Below, piece after piece: positions 41,061 to 50,305 of a stretch of 64,000 nt of DNA (position 1 is its first letter; every line of letters begins with the position of its first letter). This DNA comes from Lachnospiraceae bacterium AM48-27BH. Its GTDB lineage: Bacteria > Bacillota > Clostridia > Lachnospirales > Lachnospiraceae. The notes beneath the pieces were generated by a model that saw only the letters and a program-made list of their open reading frames with translations, was not told the origin of the DNA and made no database searches. A program made the position numbers and the translations under genes. Where the stretch lies: NCBI GenBank assembly GCA_003478355.1, contig QUFC01000010.1, positions 40,503 through 104,502 of the forward strand. The letters are read 5' to 3'.

Positions 41061-44000
41061 TTAATTTTCCGGTGGATTCATTGCGTTCTTCATCACAATA
41101 TCTGAAATATCATAATCAAGGTCACAGTCCATATGGAAGTTATCTTTGTTGAAATGCGGACAGTCGAAGCATGTCCGATATTTATCCTCTCCGCACGGCA
41201 TCGCCCATGGAACAACACAATCAACATCAGCGTCATTTGCACCAAGCTCTGGAATATACGGATCATCAGACACGAACCACTCGAAGTCACCGTACTGCGA
41301 AATAGTTTTTACAGCCTCGTCAACCAGCTTGTCGTAGTAGGATCGGTCAATGCCATCTTCTTTGCCAAGTTCTTTGACCATTTCTGATTCCATCCAACGA
41401 TAACCTTTGGAACCCGTTGCAGCATAGTAACGACCGTCTTTTTCTCTCATCAGAAGTCCAGCCCCATATCCATCTTTCATCGGACAGAACTGACCAACCT
41501 TTCCGATAAAGTGATAGTCGTGTCCTTTTTCGATCAATGGTGTAAGCTTCTGACATGTTGTTTCAAAAGTTGTGTCGGATAAGAGTCCTTTCTTATAGTC
41601 GCTCTCTGCCTTACTGAATTCTTTTTCTTCCTTACTGACATCTGGTAACCCCTCATTCAGATCCAAATATAAAGAGCTGCTCACAGATTTGGTCTCGCAC
41701 ATATCTTCAAATGCGATTTCTTCTCTGCTAAACAGCTTCTTAAATACATATGGAATCTGGAACTGAGTACCTGTCGCAGTCCATTTTCCGCCTTTCTTTT
41801 TGTTGTCTTCAGGTATGTAACCATACATCTTCTGGCATTCTTCTGCTGATTTGTACTTTGCGATATATACGGCATCGTTGACCAAACACATACGATCGTA
41901 TGTAGCCTCGTGTTCAAATGTGTATCCATATCTCTCGCCAAAATCCATAACAAACTGAATAATCTCCGGCGTTGCATCCGGGATCTTAATAGAGTCTGTC
42001 TTAATATGAGCAACCTGGAATCCACGCTTCAGAACCTCGTTCTTAAGATCGATCATGAATAATGCTCCACGTTTTGCCACGATGTTATCGATGTTTCTTG
42101 GATCACGGAACGGATTATCAAAGGACGCAGATGTAAGACCATATACTGAATTGATAGCCGTCTTAAGTGCGTTAGCGAGATCCTTTGATGTCATTTCACC
42201 GTCGATAACTCTCTGAATATACGGAGTAAGCTTGCCATCCAGCATGGTATTAACAATATCCCAAGCCTCATGCTTAATGCTTACACGACCCTCAACAATA
42301 TCGCGGAACGCCTTCGTAAATCTCGGTCCAAACAGGACCTCAGCAATAGCACTATGCGGATGCATTGATGAAATATCCAGAAGTGCTGCATTTCCATACA
42401 TTCCAGGAACGCCCTGAGCAAATCCGCCCTCGCCCACTTCTTCTCCACGATATGTGGATTTTCCATGGTCAAATACATACCCAGGAAAATATGGAAGAAT
42501 GCTGTGAGCTTCGAATGGAACCTCATCCTCATCATTGTACTTCCAACCATAGTGAGGTTCTTCCATCATCTTAGGGCAGGCTTCCTTAAGGAAGTCCATA
42601 CTCTCTTTATCCAGCGACTCTACCGGCTCTGCCAGATTTCTGTAATGGAATTCTGACTGTGGTTTCCGGTTGGTTCCAAATATAATTCTGGTTGTAAGAG
42701 AGTTTGTAGTATCATTAACAGTCATCTCTGCTAAATCTGCCAGAATCTGTCGTGCTGTCCAGTCAGCCTCAAGATAATTAAAGGCCGCCTCAGTAGCAAT
42801 AACATCGTTATCACAATACTCAGCGACCTTAATCCAAAGCTCTTCCGGAACCGGTTGGTCCCATGGAAGACCAAGCTCCTGGTGATGCGTTCCAGCTTTG
42901 ATGACTCTTATTTTTTCATCGGAGAATCCTTTTTTCTTAAGATCATCATCGGTAAGGTTTCCCATCTCGATTTCCAATTTCTTAAGACTCTTCTTATTAC
43001 TAGCCGAAGCGAAATCGTACACATCCGTATAGGATACGTTATATGCCTCTCCAAAGAAACAGTTTGGACTTCCGTTAATGATTTTCTGCGAAAGGTTATA
43101 GAGCTGTTCGTTTGTATAACCCATTAACCTTGCATACAGAATATGGTTATCATATCTCCGACAGTTGAAGCCAACCAGTCTGAACCGCATCAGCTCCTCG
43201 ATCTCACTCGGAGACGGGTTGATCATTCTTACAACAGGCTTTCCCTCGCCCTCTATTTTCCAGTTTACAAGGAATAAGTTTGGAAAAACCTCAATATCAT
43301 AGAATACCAGCTTTGCGTCATCATTTTTAACCGCTGTGGACGGATCTGCGGATTTAAACTGCATTTTGTTGACCAACTTAATACAGTAATCTGCCTGATG
43401 AGTGCTATTCGCAGCAAATGCTAATACTGCATTGCGCATGTCTGTGACGTCGTACTTCAAATCGCTTCCATACGCATCTTCCAGTATCTTGTAGATAAAA
43501 TCGATACTGGGCTTAGTTCCCGGATGTATCTCTTTATTAAGATTCCGTTTAATCAGTGTTCTAAGCCCTTTCTCGCTCTTAATCGCTTCAAAATTTACCA
43601 TTTTTTGTTCTCCTTTCAGCGGTAAACCGGAGCTAATTGTTGCGATAGGCAAATGGTTACACTTTGACAGCATACGCCGCAAAGAGCTTTTGCCCGTGAA
43701 CACCTTAACTTCAACATGGTCGTCATACACTCTGCTAAGCTGTGTCGGATCGCCGGTATAAATATAATGAAGATGTATACCTTGTCCAGATTTACTAAGC
43801 TCAGCATAGGTCGGAGGCCACTTGCTTGCTTCTGCTAAATTCTTTTCAAATGACTTGTTTCCAGATTCGTCTGGAATATCAAAGTCAATCACAATATGAT
43901 TCTCCGGAACTTTCACATAATGAAGTTTTTTCGTATCAATTCCAGATAATTTCGTGCGGACAGAATCCCATTTTTTCTGAGGTGTTTCGTTTTCCGAAGC

Positions 44001-45407
44001 ATACTGTGCAGGGCATTCCGAACACACATCATCAAATATAGATTCAGTGCTATCGAATTGGATCAGTGCCGGTTTGACTACTTCCGCCTTTTCCTCTACA
44101 GTTTCTTCTTCAAATTTTTCTGTTCTGAACCCGATGTAATAACTTCTAACGCGAGTTCCATCATCAAGATTGAAGCGTTCCTGAAAATCATGAAAATAGT
44201 TTTTAAGTTCCTCTTTGAATACCCTCTGTGAAAACGGGAACCCAACTTTGGCGTCGTCACAGTAGGTTTTGTACATCTCCCATGCGGCTTTCAGAGTTGT
44301 CCCGTTTTCTTTCTTAAATACATGGTACGAATCGATAATGAAGTTATAGAAATCATTAGATGCACCAAGCATCGTAATCGGAATATAATCGTCATAACGA
44401 CCAGGATTGTTCGAATATACCTCCTGGCAGTGGTAAGCGATAGCTCCCAACTCAAATTCCACTTGCTTCACAATCGTTTTGTACTCTTTTGGATTCAGCT
44501 TATTTCCAGATGGCGATACATCGATCAATCGTCGAATCAGACCGGACTTTGCATCCGTAATCTTGACCGGCTTATTTGTTCCCATAAACAGGAAACATTT
44601 GAACCGGTTTGAGTACGTAGACTTGAATTTTTCGTTCACAGTCATCAGCTCATGAGATACCAAGCTGTTCAATCTGGTATTATCCTCAATTCTCGATAAA
44701 TCGCCATCGTGCTGAATGGCAACCAGAGGGTTTGTTTTAAATGCTTCCAATGCAAATGAATTGCTGGAAGATCCAAGTGCTTTTGCGTCAAATACAGAAT
44801 AGTATCCGTCGAAAAGCTGCTGAATAATGTTAAGAACTGTGGATTTACCTGTTCCAGCAGCTCCGTATAAAACCATAAATTTTTGCAGTTTTTTGGATTC
44901 TCCAGATACGATTGACCCTATAGCCCACTCAATTTTTGTCCGCTCTTCTTCCGAATATAAAGTAGACATCAATTTCTCATAGGCAGACAAATCGCCAGCT
45001 TCAAGCGGATAATTCAACTTTTTGCTGGCATAGTCTTTTTTATTAGTTTCTGTATTGGAAAATATAAGTTTGTCATCCAACGTATGAAAGCTGTCCCTCA
45101 TCTGCTTCTGACAATACTTATGCCATGAGTCGATCATACCCGACTCGGCATCCCACATATGCAGGACTTTAATATCGGAGTTAAAACGCTGGCGGTTCTC
45201 CTCAGCATATCTATCCAGTTCGCGGTCAATGAGCTGCAAGGCATCTTGCTCGTCCGTAGACCATAAACCACGTTCCTCAATCCAGATAGCATAGAAATCA
45301 CCACCTCGAATCATTAGATCGGTGCTTTTTTTAATAATGAACTTTGGATAGATTTCTATTACTCCACGTTTCGTTGAACGTGTTGAAATCACCATAAAGT
45401 CGATCAT
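41061..45407 (-). CDS. SF3 helicase - primase - family B DNA polymerase fusion
   Basis: 1448 residues, ATG 45407. Residues ~100-420: SF3/D5-type helicase with Walker A GAAGTGKST (~181-190) and MGTNKPV (motif C). Residues ~490-600: AEP primase-like core (VIDFDIPDESGNKS; GQGIHLHYIY; VKVFTG). Residues ~603-680: PriCT-like helical region. Residues ~700-930: 3'-5' exonuclease (FYDIEVFP; FNCRRYDNHIL; YCDNDVIAT). Then polymerase B motifs: LLDISSMHPHSAI (A), KTAINSVYGLTS (B), HIKTDSIKI (C). The ending holds a Cys/His cluster (CFDCPH). It provides the whole replisome core in one chain. An internal ATG at 43601 has its own strong ribosome site. Confidence 0.9.
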   Translation of the reverse strand: MIDFMVISTRSTKRGVIEIYPKFIIKKSTDLMIRGGDFYAIWIEERGLWSTDEQDALQLIDRELDRYAEENRQRFNSDIKVLHMWDAESGMIDSWHKYCQKQMRDSFHTLDDKLIFSNTETNKKDYASKKLNYPLEAGDLSAYEKLMSTLYSEEERTKIEWAIGSIVSGESKKLQKFMVLYGAAGTGKSTVLNIIQQLFDGYYSVFDAKALGSSSNSFALEAFKTNPLVAIQHDGDLSRIEDNTRLNSLVSHELMTVNEKFKSTYSNRFKCFLFMGTNKPVKITDAKSGLIRRLIDVSPSGNKLNPKEYKTIVKQVEFELGAIAYHCQEVYSNNPGRYDDYIPITMLGASNDFYNFIIDSYHVFKKENGTTLKAAWEMYKTYCDDAKVGFPFSQRVFKEELKNYFHDFQERFNLDDGTRVRSYYIGFRTEKFEEETVEEKAEVVKPALIQFDSTESIFDDVCSECPAQYASENETPQKKWDSVRTKLSGIDTKKLHYVKVPENHIVIDFDIPDESGNKSFEKNLAEASKWPPTYAELSKSGQGIHLHYIYTGDPTQLSRVYDDHVEVKVFTGKSSLRRMLSKCNHLPIATISSGLPLKGEQKMVNFEAIKSEKGLRTLIKRNLNKEIHPGTKPSIDFIYKILEDAYGSDLKYDVTDMRNAVLAFAANSTHQADYCIKLVNKMQFKSADPSTAVKNDDAKLVFYDIEVFPNLFLVNWKIEGEGKPVVRMINPSPSEIEELMRFRLVGFNCRRYDNHILYARLMGYTNEQLYNLSQKIINGSPNCFFGEAYNVSYTDVYDFASASNKKSLKKLEIEMGNLTDDDLKKKGFSDEKIRVIKAGTHHQELGLPWDQPVPEELWIKVAEYCDNDVIATEAAFNYLEADWTARQILADLAEMTVNDTTNSLTTRIIFGTNRKPQSEFHYRNLAEPVESLDKESMDFLKEACPKMMEEPHYGWKYNDEDEVPFEAHSILPYFPGYVFDHGKSTYRGEEVGEGGFAQGVPGMYGNAALLDISSMHPHSAIAEVLFGPRFTKAFRDIVEGRVSIKHEAWDIVNTMLDGKLTPYIQRVIDGEMTSKDLANALKTAINSVYGLTSASFDNPFRDPRNIDNIVAKRGALFMIDLKNEVLKRGFQVAHIKTDSIKIPDATPEIIQFVMDFGERYGYTFEHEATYDRMCLVNDAVYIAKYKSAEECQKMYGYIPEDNKKKGGKWTATGTQFQIPYVFKKLFSREEIAFEDMCETKSVSSSLYLDLNEGLPDVSKEEKEFSKAESDYKKGLLSDTTFETTCQKLTPLIEKGHDYHFIGKVGQFCPMKDGYGAGLLMREKDGRYYAATGSKGYRWMESEMVKELGKEDGIDRSYYDKLVDEAVKTISQYGDFEWFVSDDPYIPELGANDADVDCVVPWAMPCGEDKYRTCFDCPHFNKDNFHMDCDLDYDISDIVMKNAMNPPEN
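43601..43617 (-). promoter_or_regulatory. internal Shine-Dalgarno and start in the replicase frame
   Basis: GAAAGGAG, eight bases, ATG at 43601 in frame (MVNFEAIKSEKG). It would give an 846-residue product with PriCT-like, exonuclease and polymerase parts but without helicase and primase core. Confidence 0.5.
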
Positions 45408-45415
45408 CGCATTTT

Positions 45416-45649
45416 TTACTCTCCTTCCGGACGCTTAAGTTCCTCGATTTCCTTTTCCAGTTTTCTGATACGCAGTGCCTGGTCCTTCTGCTCGATTTTC
45501 ATAACAACCAAGTTTGCAGTTGTCATGACAGCAAAGATTGTGAGCTGCTTATTGAAGCTCCGCTGTTTACTGACCGCTCTTGTAGCAACGTCCAATCTTT
45601 TCTCAGATGACCGTAAGCTGCTAAAAATATAAGTAAGCATTTCGCCCAT
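45416..45649 (-). CDS. small coiled-coil protein
   Basis: 77 residues, ATG 45649. A weakly hydrophobic middle (QLTIFAVMTTANLVVMKI) and C-terminal coiled coil (ALRIRKLEKEIEELKR). Lies just upstream of the replicase and could be a membrane-linked partner; unknown. Confidence 0.6.
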   Translation of the reverse strand: MGEMLTYIFSSLRSSEKRLDVATRAVSKQRSFNKQLTIFAVMTTANLVVMKIEQKDQALRIRKLEKEIEELKRPEGE

Positions 45650-45861
45650 TACTTTTTACCTCCTCTTAATCCGTTCATGAAGCTCTCAACAGTCTCAAAC
45701 CGCCAATTTCCTTCGTTGTTGAACGTAAATATAAATTCCTGATGGTTCTTCTGACGGATGCGAATACTGTTCTTTCCGTTCTGGAACCAGGTTTCCACAT
45801 TATCCCCAGCGTACTGCGGAAAATATAACTCGAACCACTTGTATACCTCACTATGGCTCAT
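45649..45861 (-). CDS. hypothetical protein
   Basis: 70 residues, ATG 45861. Aromatic-rich (YKWFELYFPQYAGD; FIFTFNNEGNWRFET), ends basic. One-base overlap with the next gene, indicating translational coupling. No family recognised. Confidence 0.6.
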   Translation of the reverse strand: MSHSEVYKWFELYFPQYAGDNVETWFQNGKNSIRIRQKNHQEFIFTFNNEGNWRFETVESFMNGLRGGKK

Positions 45862-45870
45862 AACGCCCTC

Positions 45871-46419
45871 CTATCTGATATTGTCGAGATACCAGTTGGC
45901 CTGATACCAAATCTCGATATCTCTCATATCGTATCTGCAATGCTCGATTGTGAATAATCCACCCTTGCCATCCCGTCCGTAGTCACGATTCAGGAATCGC
46001 CGAATAACATCGATGGCATGAGCCTTGTCGAATTTGGAATCATCCATGGAACCCAACCCAAGGCTCACTATCATATCCCAAAACCACTGACCTGTCCGAT
46101 TACCGATGTCAGGATCATCCATGATGTGCTCTTCTAAGCGTATAGCAAGGGCAATAATCATTTCTAAAACACTGCACGGACGATTATCCAAATAACTTGC
46201 AATCATACTATCCCGGTATCCTTGCTCGTTTCCGAATCTATATCGAAGATCGATCCCATCGTCATAGCGGTTGCCATCAAGAGCAATCGTATACGTAAAA
46301 TCCGTATCATGAAGCAAAAATAACAACTTACGATACGACAAACCTCGCGAATATTCATCGTCGCATACGAGCTGGTACATCCAGTCAAAATATGCATTGT
46401 TCAGCTCATCCCGTGTCAT
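45871..46419 (-). CDS. conserved phage protein, unknown
   Basis: About 182 residues; the second ATG (46419) has the better spacing from GGAGG. Patterns LLHDTDFTYTIALDGNRYDDGIDLRYRF and MRDIEIWYQANWYLDN look conserved in Clostridia phages, function unknown. Overlaps the stop of the upstream membrane protein. Confidence 0.65.
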   Translation of the reverse strand: MTRDELNNAYFDWMYQLVCDDEYSRGLSYRKLLFLLHDTDFTYTIALDGNRYDDGIDLRYRFGNEQGYRDSMIASYLDNRPCSVLEMIIALAIRLEEHIMDDPDIGNRTGQWFWDMIVSLGLGSMDDSKFDKAHAIDVIRRFLNRDYGRDGKGGLFTIEHCRYDMRDIEIWYQANWYLDNIR

Positions 46420-47015
46420 CATACCTCCATCTGATGCGGCATATCTTCAACCACTTCAGAATAGGTCCTCTGATCAAGGAGAATTTCGTAATCACACTTT
46501 CTTGCGTCATTACGAACAAAGACAGAGTCGTCCTCATACTCTCCAAAATGATTCAAAGAATCAATTCCAACAGCATCTTCCACATCCTCAATTACTTCAT
46601 CGTTTTCATCAGCCAGTACACCATCTGCATAGTAGGTAAGGCTGATCTGCTCATACTCTTCATCGTCACCAAACTGCTCCGGCGGAATCACATACGGACC
46701 GGCTTCAGAAACAGGCTTTTCTTCCTCGTCCGAACCGAAATCAGAATATCGGGTGTAACCCTCTTTTTTCAGACGTTCCGCATACTCTTTAAGATCTGGT
46801 TTTTCTTTGTCCGCATCTTTAATACCTTCAGCAACGGTTTTCTTTACGGACTGATCCTTTAATTCCTGCTCACGTCTTAAGAAAACCTCTTTTACAGAGT
46901 CAATTTCTTCCTGCGCAAGAGCTTCGTATTTATCTTTAAGCAGATACCATGTCACTATCGAACCAGTCACAGTGCCGACGATAAATGCCAAAGAAAACAG
47001 AGCTTTATTACTCAT
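46419..47015 (-). CDS. single-span membrane protein with acidic domain
   Basis: 198 residues, ATG 47015. Span at residues ~5-25 (LFSLAFIVGTVTGSIVTWYLL), a helical region, then a very acidic cytoplasmic part (QISLTYYADGVLADENDEV; FGEYEDDSVFVRND). Conserved in early regions of related phages as far as I recall; role unknown. Confidence 0.65.
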   Translation of the reverse strand: MSNKALFSLAFIVGTVTGSIVTWYLLKDKYEALAQEEIDSVKEVFLRREQELKDQSVKKTVAEGIKDADKEKPDLKEYAERLKKEGYTRYSDFGSDEEEKPVSEAGPYVIPPEQFGDDEEYEQISLTYYADGVLADENDEVIEDVEDAVGIDSLNHFGEYEDDSVFVRNDARKCDYEILLDQRTYSEVVEDMPHQMEV

Positions 47016-47169
47016 CTTCGTCCTCCTCGTTCTGAATTGTCATAACAGTGAGAGCAAGCCCACCAAAAAGTAAAGAGGCACTCAACAGAATGCCTCCTGT
47101 GATATGTCTTTTTCTCTTAGTATCCAGTATGTAATCCATCATGGATATAAAATTTCCAATGCCATCCAT
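47008..47169 (-). CDS. small single-span membrane protein
   Basis: 53 residues from ATG 47169 behind GAAAGGAG. Basic KRKRH before the span (ITGGILLSASLLFGGLALTVM), acidic tail. Overlaps genes on both sides by a few bases. Confidence 0.65.
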   Translation of the reverse strand: MDGIGNFISMMDYILDTKRKRHITGGILLSASLLFGGLALTVMTIQNEEDEDE

Positions 47170-47264
47170 CAGTGATGCTCCTTTCCGCCAATAAGAACGG
47201 CTAGACCACTAACAAAGCAAATGCCAGCAAATGCTGAAAATGTTAATCCCATGAAACCTGTCAT
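47169..47264 (-). CDS. tiny membrane peptide
   Basis: 31 residues from ATG 47264 behind AAAGGAG (spacing 9): MTGFMGLTFSAFAGICFVSG and LAVLIGGKEHH. Almost entirely hydrophobic. It abuts the next small membrane-protein gene, so translation is likely, but it is too short for firm support. Confidence 0.5.
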   Translation of the reverse strand: MTGFMGLTFSAFAGICFVSGLAVLIGGKEHH

Positions 47265-47280
47265 AGTTTAGGACTCCTTT

Positions 47281-47853
47281 CTATTCATAACTTGAAAAAT
47301 AATGATTACCTACTTGAAACATTGGTGTTCCGTATTTTCCATATCCGCCAGCAGTGAAGAATATCGTATCCACATTGGTTCTGGATTGCAGTTCCTCTTC
47401 AACTAACTGGCAAATATCATCATCCACAAAACACTTATCGACTCTCCCATTCCACATGGATGAAAACTGATTTGCCTGATATATAACGCCATGCACTGTA
47501 TCCGGGAAATATACAGAATCTACACGATTTAAGATGGTGTCGATCACTAATCGTTTTCCTTCCTCGCATTCGCCCTCAGCTTCTGCCATAGTTACAAGAG
47601 CGATTAGCTCAATATCTTCCTGCGGCAATAGCGTATCCTCCACATACTCTTCGATTTCAACTGCCGACACCGTTTCCTCTAAGGGTTGCTCAGAAATAAT
47701 TACAATAGGATCAATAGGTTCAGCTTTTAAAGTCGGCTGCATTTCGATATACTCGTACTGATTTACCCGTTCTGCTGAGCAGACAAAACCTGTGCAAATA
47801 ATCGCAAATACGCAAAGAGTAGGAAGGATTACCATACGAATACAATTTCGCAT
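47281..47853 (-). CDS. secreted SleB-like cell-wall hydrolase
   Basis: About 190 residues from ATG 47853 (MRNCIRMVILPTLCVFAII) behind GAGGAGG. Signal peptide at residues 1-27. The C-terminal ~110 residues match the Hydrolase_2/SleB catalytic fold: LIALVTMAEAEGECEEGKRLV (catalytic Glu), NRVDSVYFPDTVHGVIYQ, QFSSMWNGRVD. It likely cuts peptidoglycan, and its early-region location, away from the lysis genes, suggests a role in wall remodelling. Confidence 0.85.
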   Translation of the reverse strand: MRNCIRMVILPTLCVFAIICTGFVCSAERVNQYEYIEMQPTLKAEPIDPIVIISEQPLEETVSAVEIEEYVEDTLLPQEDIELIALVTMAEAEGECEEGKRLVIDTILNRVDSVYFPDTVHGVIYQANQFSSMWNGRVDKCFVDDDICQLVEEELQSRTNVDTIFFTAGGYGKYGTPMFQVGNHYFSSYE

Positions 47854-47872
47854 ATGTATCCTCCTCACAAAA

Positions 47873-48796
47873 TTAGATCAGATCGAGAATCGGTCCGTCT
47901 ACATTGAACTCCATAAGAATAGCTTTCTCGTAACCGCCATCCTCAGTTTCACGGTTGGTTTCCAGAATACCGAAATCAACGAAGTTGTCGCCGTTTTCAT
48001 TTCCCTCCGGTTTATAAATCCAACCAACAGTCTGGCTCATCTTAGTACGCTTAATACCGAGCTGATCGTATACATCGCTAAGGAATAAATATCCATTAGC
48101 CTTGAGCTTGTCGTTTGCCAGATTCTGCTGAGAACGCAGATACATAAGGTTGTAATCCATATTGGATTCGTACGCCTCACAAGTATCGTCAAAGAAACGG
48201 GCATAATCGTTCGTAGAAGGTGCTGCTACATCTACGGTAGACTTCACCTTTTTCTCTTTACCACTGTCCGGATCAGTTACAGTTTCCTCAAATTTCTTTG
48301 CTTTGATGTTGTAGCGAAGTTCTTTATCAACCTCCGCGCCAAAGCGCTCAACCACCCGATTTCTGTACTCCTTGAAAGTCTTATCCACAGTTGCATAAGC
48401 GGCTGCCAGTGCTACATTTCTCTTCTTGAGAATATTGTGAGATGCAACAATACTTGCGATGGATAATGTTCCAAGAGCAACAGCAGGAGCATAGAGCTTA
48501 GCGACTTTTACACCAGCCTGTACATAAACGATAGTCAAATCTTTCTTTGCGTCATCCTTAGAATACTCCGCCGCCAGTTCCTCATTTTCAGCACATTTAT
48601 GAATGGCATCAATATCTTTCTTGGACTTCTCCAATACGCTGTCCAACTTAGTTGTTGCATGGCAAGCCATAACGGCACTTGCAACAGTGCCAACAACACC
48701 AGCCACTACCAGAATCTCAGGGCTATGCTTCTTAAGTTTCACACTTACTTTGCTGAAGGTCGTGGAAACGTTCTTAATGATTTCTTCTTTCTTCAT
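47873..48796 (-). CDS. DUF6353-like membrane protein, paralogue 1
   Basis: About 307 residues from ATG 48796 (MKKEEIIKNV). Hydrophobic segments HSPEILVVAGVVGTVASAVMA and YAPAVALGTLSIASIVASH, then a helix (AALAAAYATVDKTFKEYRNRV) and a C-terminal soluble part. Same layout as the genes at 50306 and 52501, forming a family of three. The function is unknown; typical of early regions of Clostridia phages. Confidence 0.75.
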   Translation of the reverse strand: MKKEEIIKNVSTTFSKVSVKLKKHSPEILVVAGVVGTVASAVMACHATTKLDSVLEKSKKDIDAIHKCAENEELAAEYSKDDAKKDLTIVYVQAGVKVAKLYAPAVALGTLSIASIVASHNILKKRNVALAAAYATVDKTFKEYRNRVVERFGAEVDKELRYNIKAKKFEETVTDPDSGKEKKVKSTVDVAAPSTNDYARFFDDTCEAYESNMDYNLMYLRSQQNLANDKLKANGYLFLSDVYDQLGIKRTKMSQTVGWIYKPEGNENGDNFVDFGILETNRETEDGGYEKAILMEFNVDGPILDLI

Positions 48797-48797
48797 A

Positions 48798-49058
48798 TCA
48801 GTTATTCTCCTCTTCAATTTTTTCTTTCTTCTCTAAATGATCGATCAAGTGCTGCGTGTACCACATGATCTTTTTCAAATCCTGAATGCCGTTTTTATTT
48901 TTCCAGCGGCACGCATACTTGATAATGTTACCAGTATCGGTCGCTTCGATACCTTTTAAATCGAAAGTGAATGCCTCAATAACATCGATCACTTCCAAAC
49001 CTGTTTCTGACTGATAATGGCTCGGATGAGACACCATTTTATCATCTGATTCGTACAT
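48798..49058 (-). CDS. DUF3310 protein
   Basis: 86 residues, ATG 49058 behind AGGAGGG. HPSHYQ...LEVIDVIEAFT and GNIIKYACRWKNKNGIQDLKK are the DUF3310 signature, a small phage family related to T7 gp1.7-like nucleotide kinase regions. Coupled to the DUF6353-like gene. Confidence 0.85.
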   Translation of the reverse strand: MYESDDKMVSHPSHYQSETGLEVIDVIEAFTFDLKGIEATDTGNIIKYACRWKNKNGIQDLKKIMWYTQHLIDHLEKKEKIEEENN

Positions 49059-49069
49059 AAATATCCCTC

Positions 49070-49669
49070 CTAGTTCAACGGTAATGCCTTCGGAAGTTTA
49101 ATCATGTATCCGTCTCTTACACGAATTACAGATGCATTCCGAATATCGGTCCAACCGTATTTATTGTCTGTATAGTTGCCAGAAACGCCAACCAGATCAT
49201 AGAAGTCAGCGACACTAACTACCTGGTATGTAGCAATAAGCTCGTCCATTCTTTCCAAAACGTCTTCTGCTTCACCACGAGATTCCAGAATGATATCATC
49301 GTAATCGTATCCAGTTCGTGTTCTTGATACGTTTCCCGAATCTCGTCGATCCCGATCGTCATAATACTTACGGTAAGAAATCTTGGATGACGTTGACGAT
49401 CTCCCACCTCTTGAGTTTCCGCTAACACCAAGGAATGCTCTGACAGCATCCAAGATAATGTCTTTTACGGCCGGAACCACGATATCTTCAAAAATATAGC
49501 TTTTTACATCATCTACGTCTTCCGGAACAAATACGTTTGTAATCTTCTGAAGACCATTCTTTTTCTTCGATTTGACAGAACCACTGACAACCTTTTCAAC
49601 TCTTTTCTCCGGAATATCATCATTCTGGTTCTGTCGTGATTTATGGGAATTGGATTTGTATTCCTCCAT
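49070..49669 (-). CDS. conserved early phage protein
   Basis: About 199 residues from ATG 49669 (MEEYKSNSHKSRQ) behind AAAGGAG. Charged N-terminus, helix FVPEDVDDVKSYIFEDIVVPAVKDIILDAV, a Ser/Arg/Asp/Tyr-rich linker and a C-terminal globular part (VVSVADFYDLVGVSG; GWTDIRNASVIRVRDGY). Unknown function. Confidence 0.65.
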   Translation of the reverse strand: MEEYKSNSHKSRQNQNDDIPEKRVEKVVSGSVKSKKKNGLQKITNVFVPEDVDDVKSYIFEDIVVPAVKDIILDAVRAFLGVSGNSRGGRSSTSSKISYRKYYDDRDRRDSGNVSRTRTGYDYDDIILESRGEAEDVLERMDELIATYQVVSVADFYDLVGVSGNYTDNKYGWTDIRNASVIRVRDGYMIKLPKALPLN

Positions 49670-49683
49670 CTCTAAATCTCCTT

Positions 49684-49875
49684 TCAATTAACCGTTACCA
49701 CTTTTCCAGGGAGGGTTATCCTCGTACTTGGAATACGGTTTGTTTTCTTCTTAAACTGATACACCAGATTACTTCTGGCTTTCTTTTCGGATGCCGCGTA
49801 TGTAGAACCCTGCCATCTATTTGCAACGCAGGTATCAAACTCCATAACCGGTCCATCATACATATACTGATTCAT
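49684..49875 (-). CDS. small basic conserved protein
   Basis: 63 residues, ATG 49875 behind GGAGGTG. Aromatic start (MNQYMYDGPVMEFD), NRWQGSTYAASEKKARSNLVYQFK, basic end. Found beside the preceding gene; no known function. Confidence 0.6.
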   Translation of the reverse strand: MNQYMYDGPVMEFDTCVANRWQGSTYAASEKKARSNLVYQFKKKTNRIPSTRITLPGKVVTVN

Positions 49876-49888
49876 AGGACACCTCCCT

Positions 49889-49930
49889 TAAAAAGCAAAA
49901 GGGAAAGCACCCTGTTATAGGTACTCCCCC
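49889..49930 (-). terminator. terminator in early region
   Basis: AGCACC (49906-49911) pairs with GGTACT (49920-49925) with flanking GGG/CCC, then CCCTTTTGCTTTTT on the minus strand. Confidence 0.6.
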
Positions 49931-49976
49931 TCTGTCTGAATCATCGATTCAATTCTTATTCAGAATCCTCTTCTGT

Positions 49977-50237
49977 CTATTCATCGATATCCGTAAACTC
50001 TCCGTCGACGATATCGCCCTTCGGCTGAGTTACAACCGTCTTACGATTCTCACGCCAGTTCTTGAATTTTGCTGTGGCCGGAACGACTACAAATTTGTAG
50101 GTTAATGCACCTGCAATCATAGCCAATCCGATAGTTGTTGCTTTCTTCATACCGCCGTTAGAAGCCGCCTTCACGATCTCCTCAGTAGTTGTTTCGATAA
50201 CCTCTTCGTTGTTGTTCATGATTTCGTTGTTCTCCAT
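49977..50237 (-). CDS. small membrane protein
   Basis: About 86 residues from ATG 50237 (MENNEIMNNNEEV) behind AAAGGAG. Acidic N-terminus, one span (ATTIGLAMIAGALTYKFVVV), basic segment (KFKNWRENRK), acidic end. Follows DUF6353-like paralogue 2 and may be its partner. Confidence 0.65.
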   Translation of the reverse strand: MENNEIMNNNEEVIETTTEEIVKAASNGGMKKATTIGLAMIAGALTYKFVVVPATAKFKNWRENRKTVVTQPKGDIVDGEFTDIDE

Positions 50238-50276
50238 AATATGTTCTCCTTTCAGATTTGAAATATGTGGTTCTTC

Positions 50277-50303
50277 CATAATAGTGTTTGTAAATTCTGC
50301 GAA
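50277..50303 (-). promoter_or_regulatory. early 28-bp element, copy 1
   Basis: Minus strand TTCGCAGAATTTACAA then ACACTATTATG. Lies three bases after the stop of DUF6353 paralogue 2 and 40 bases ahead of the small membrane-protein gene. Confidence 0.6.
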
Positions 50304-50305
50304 CC

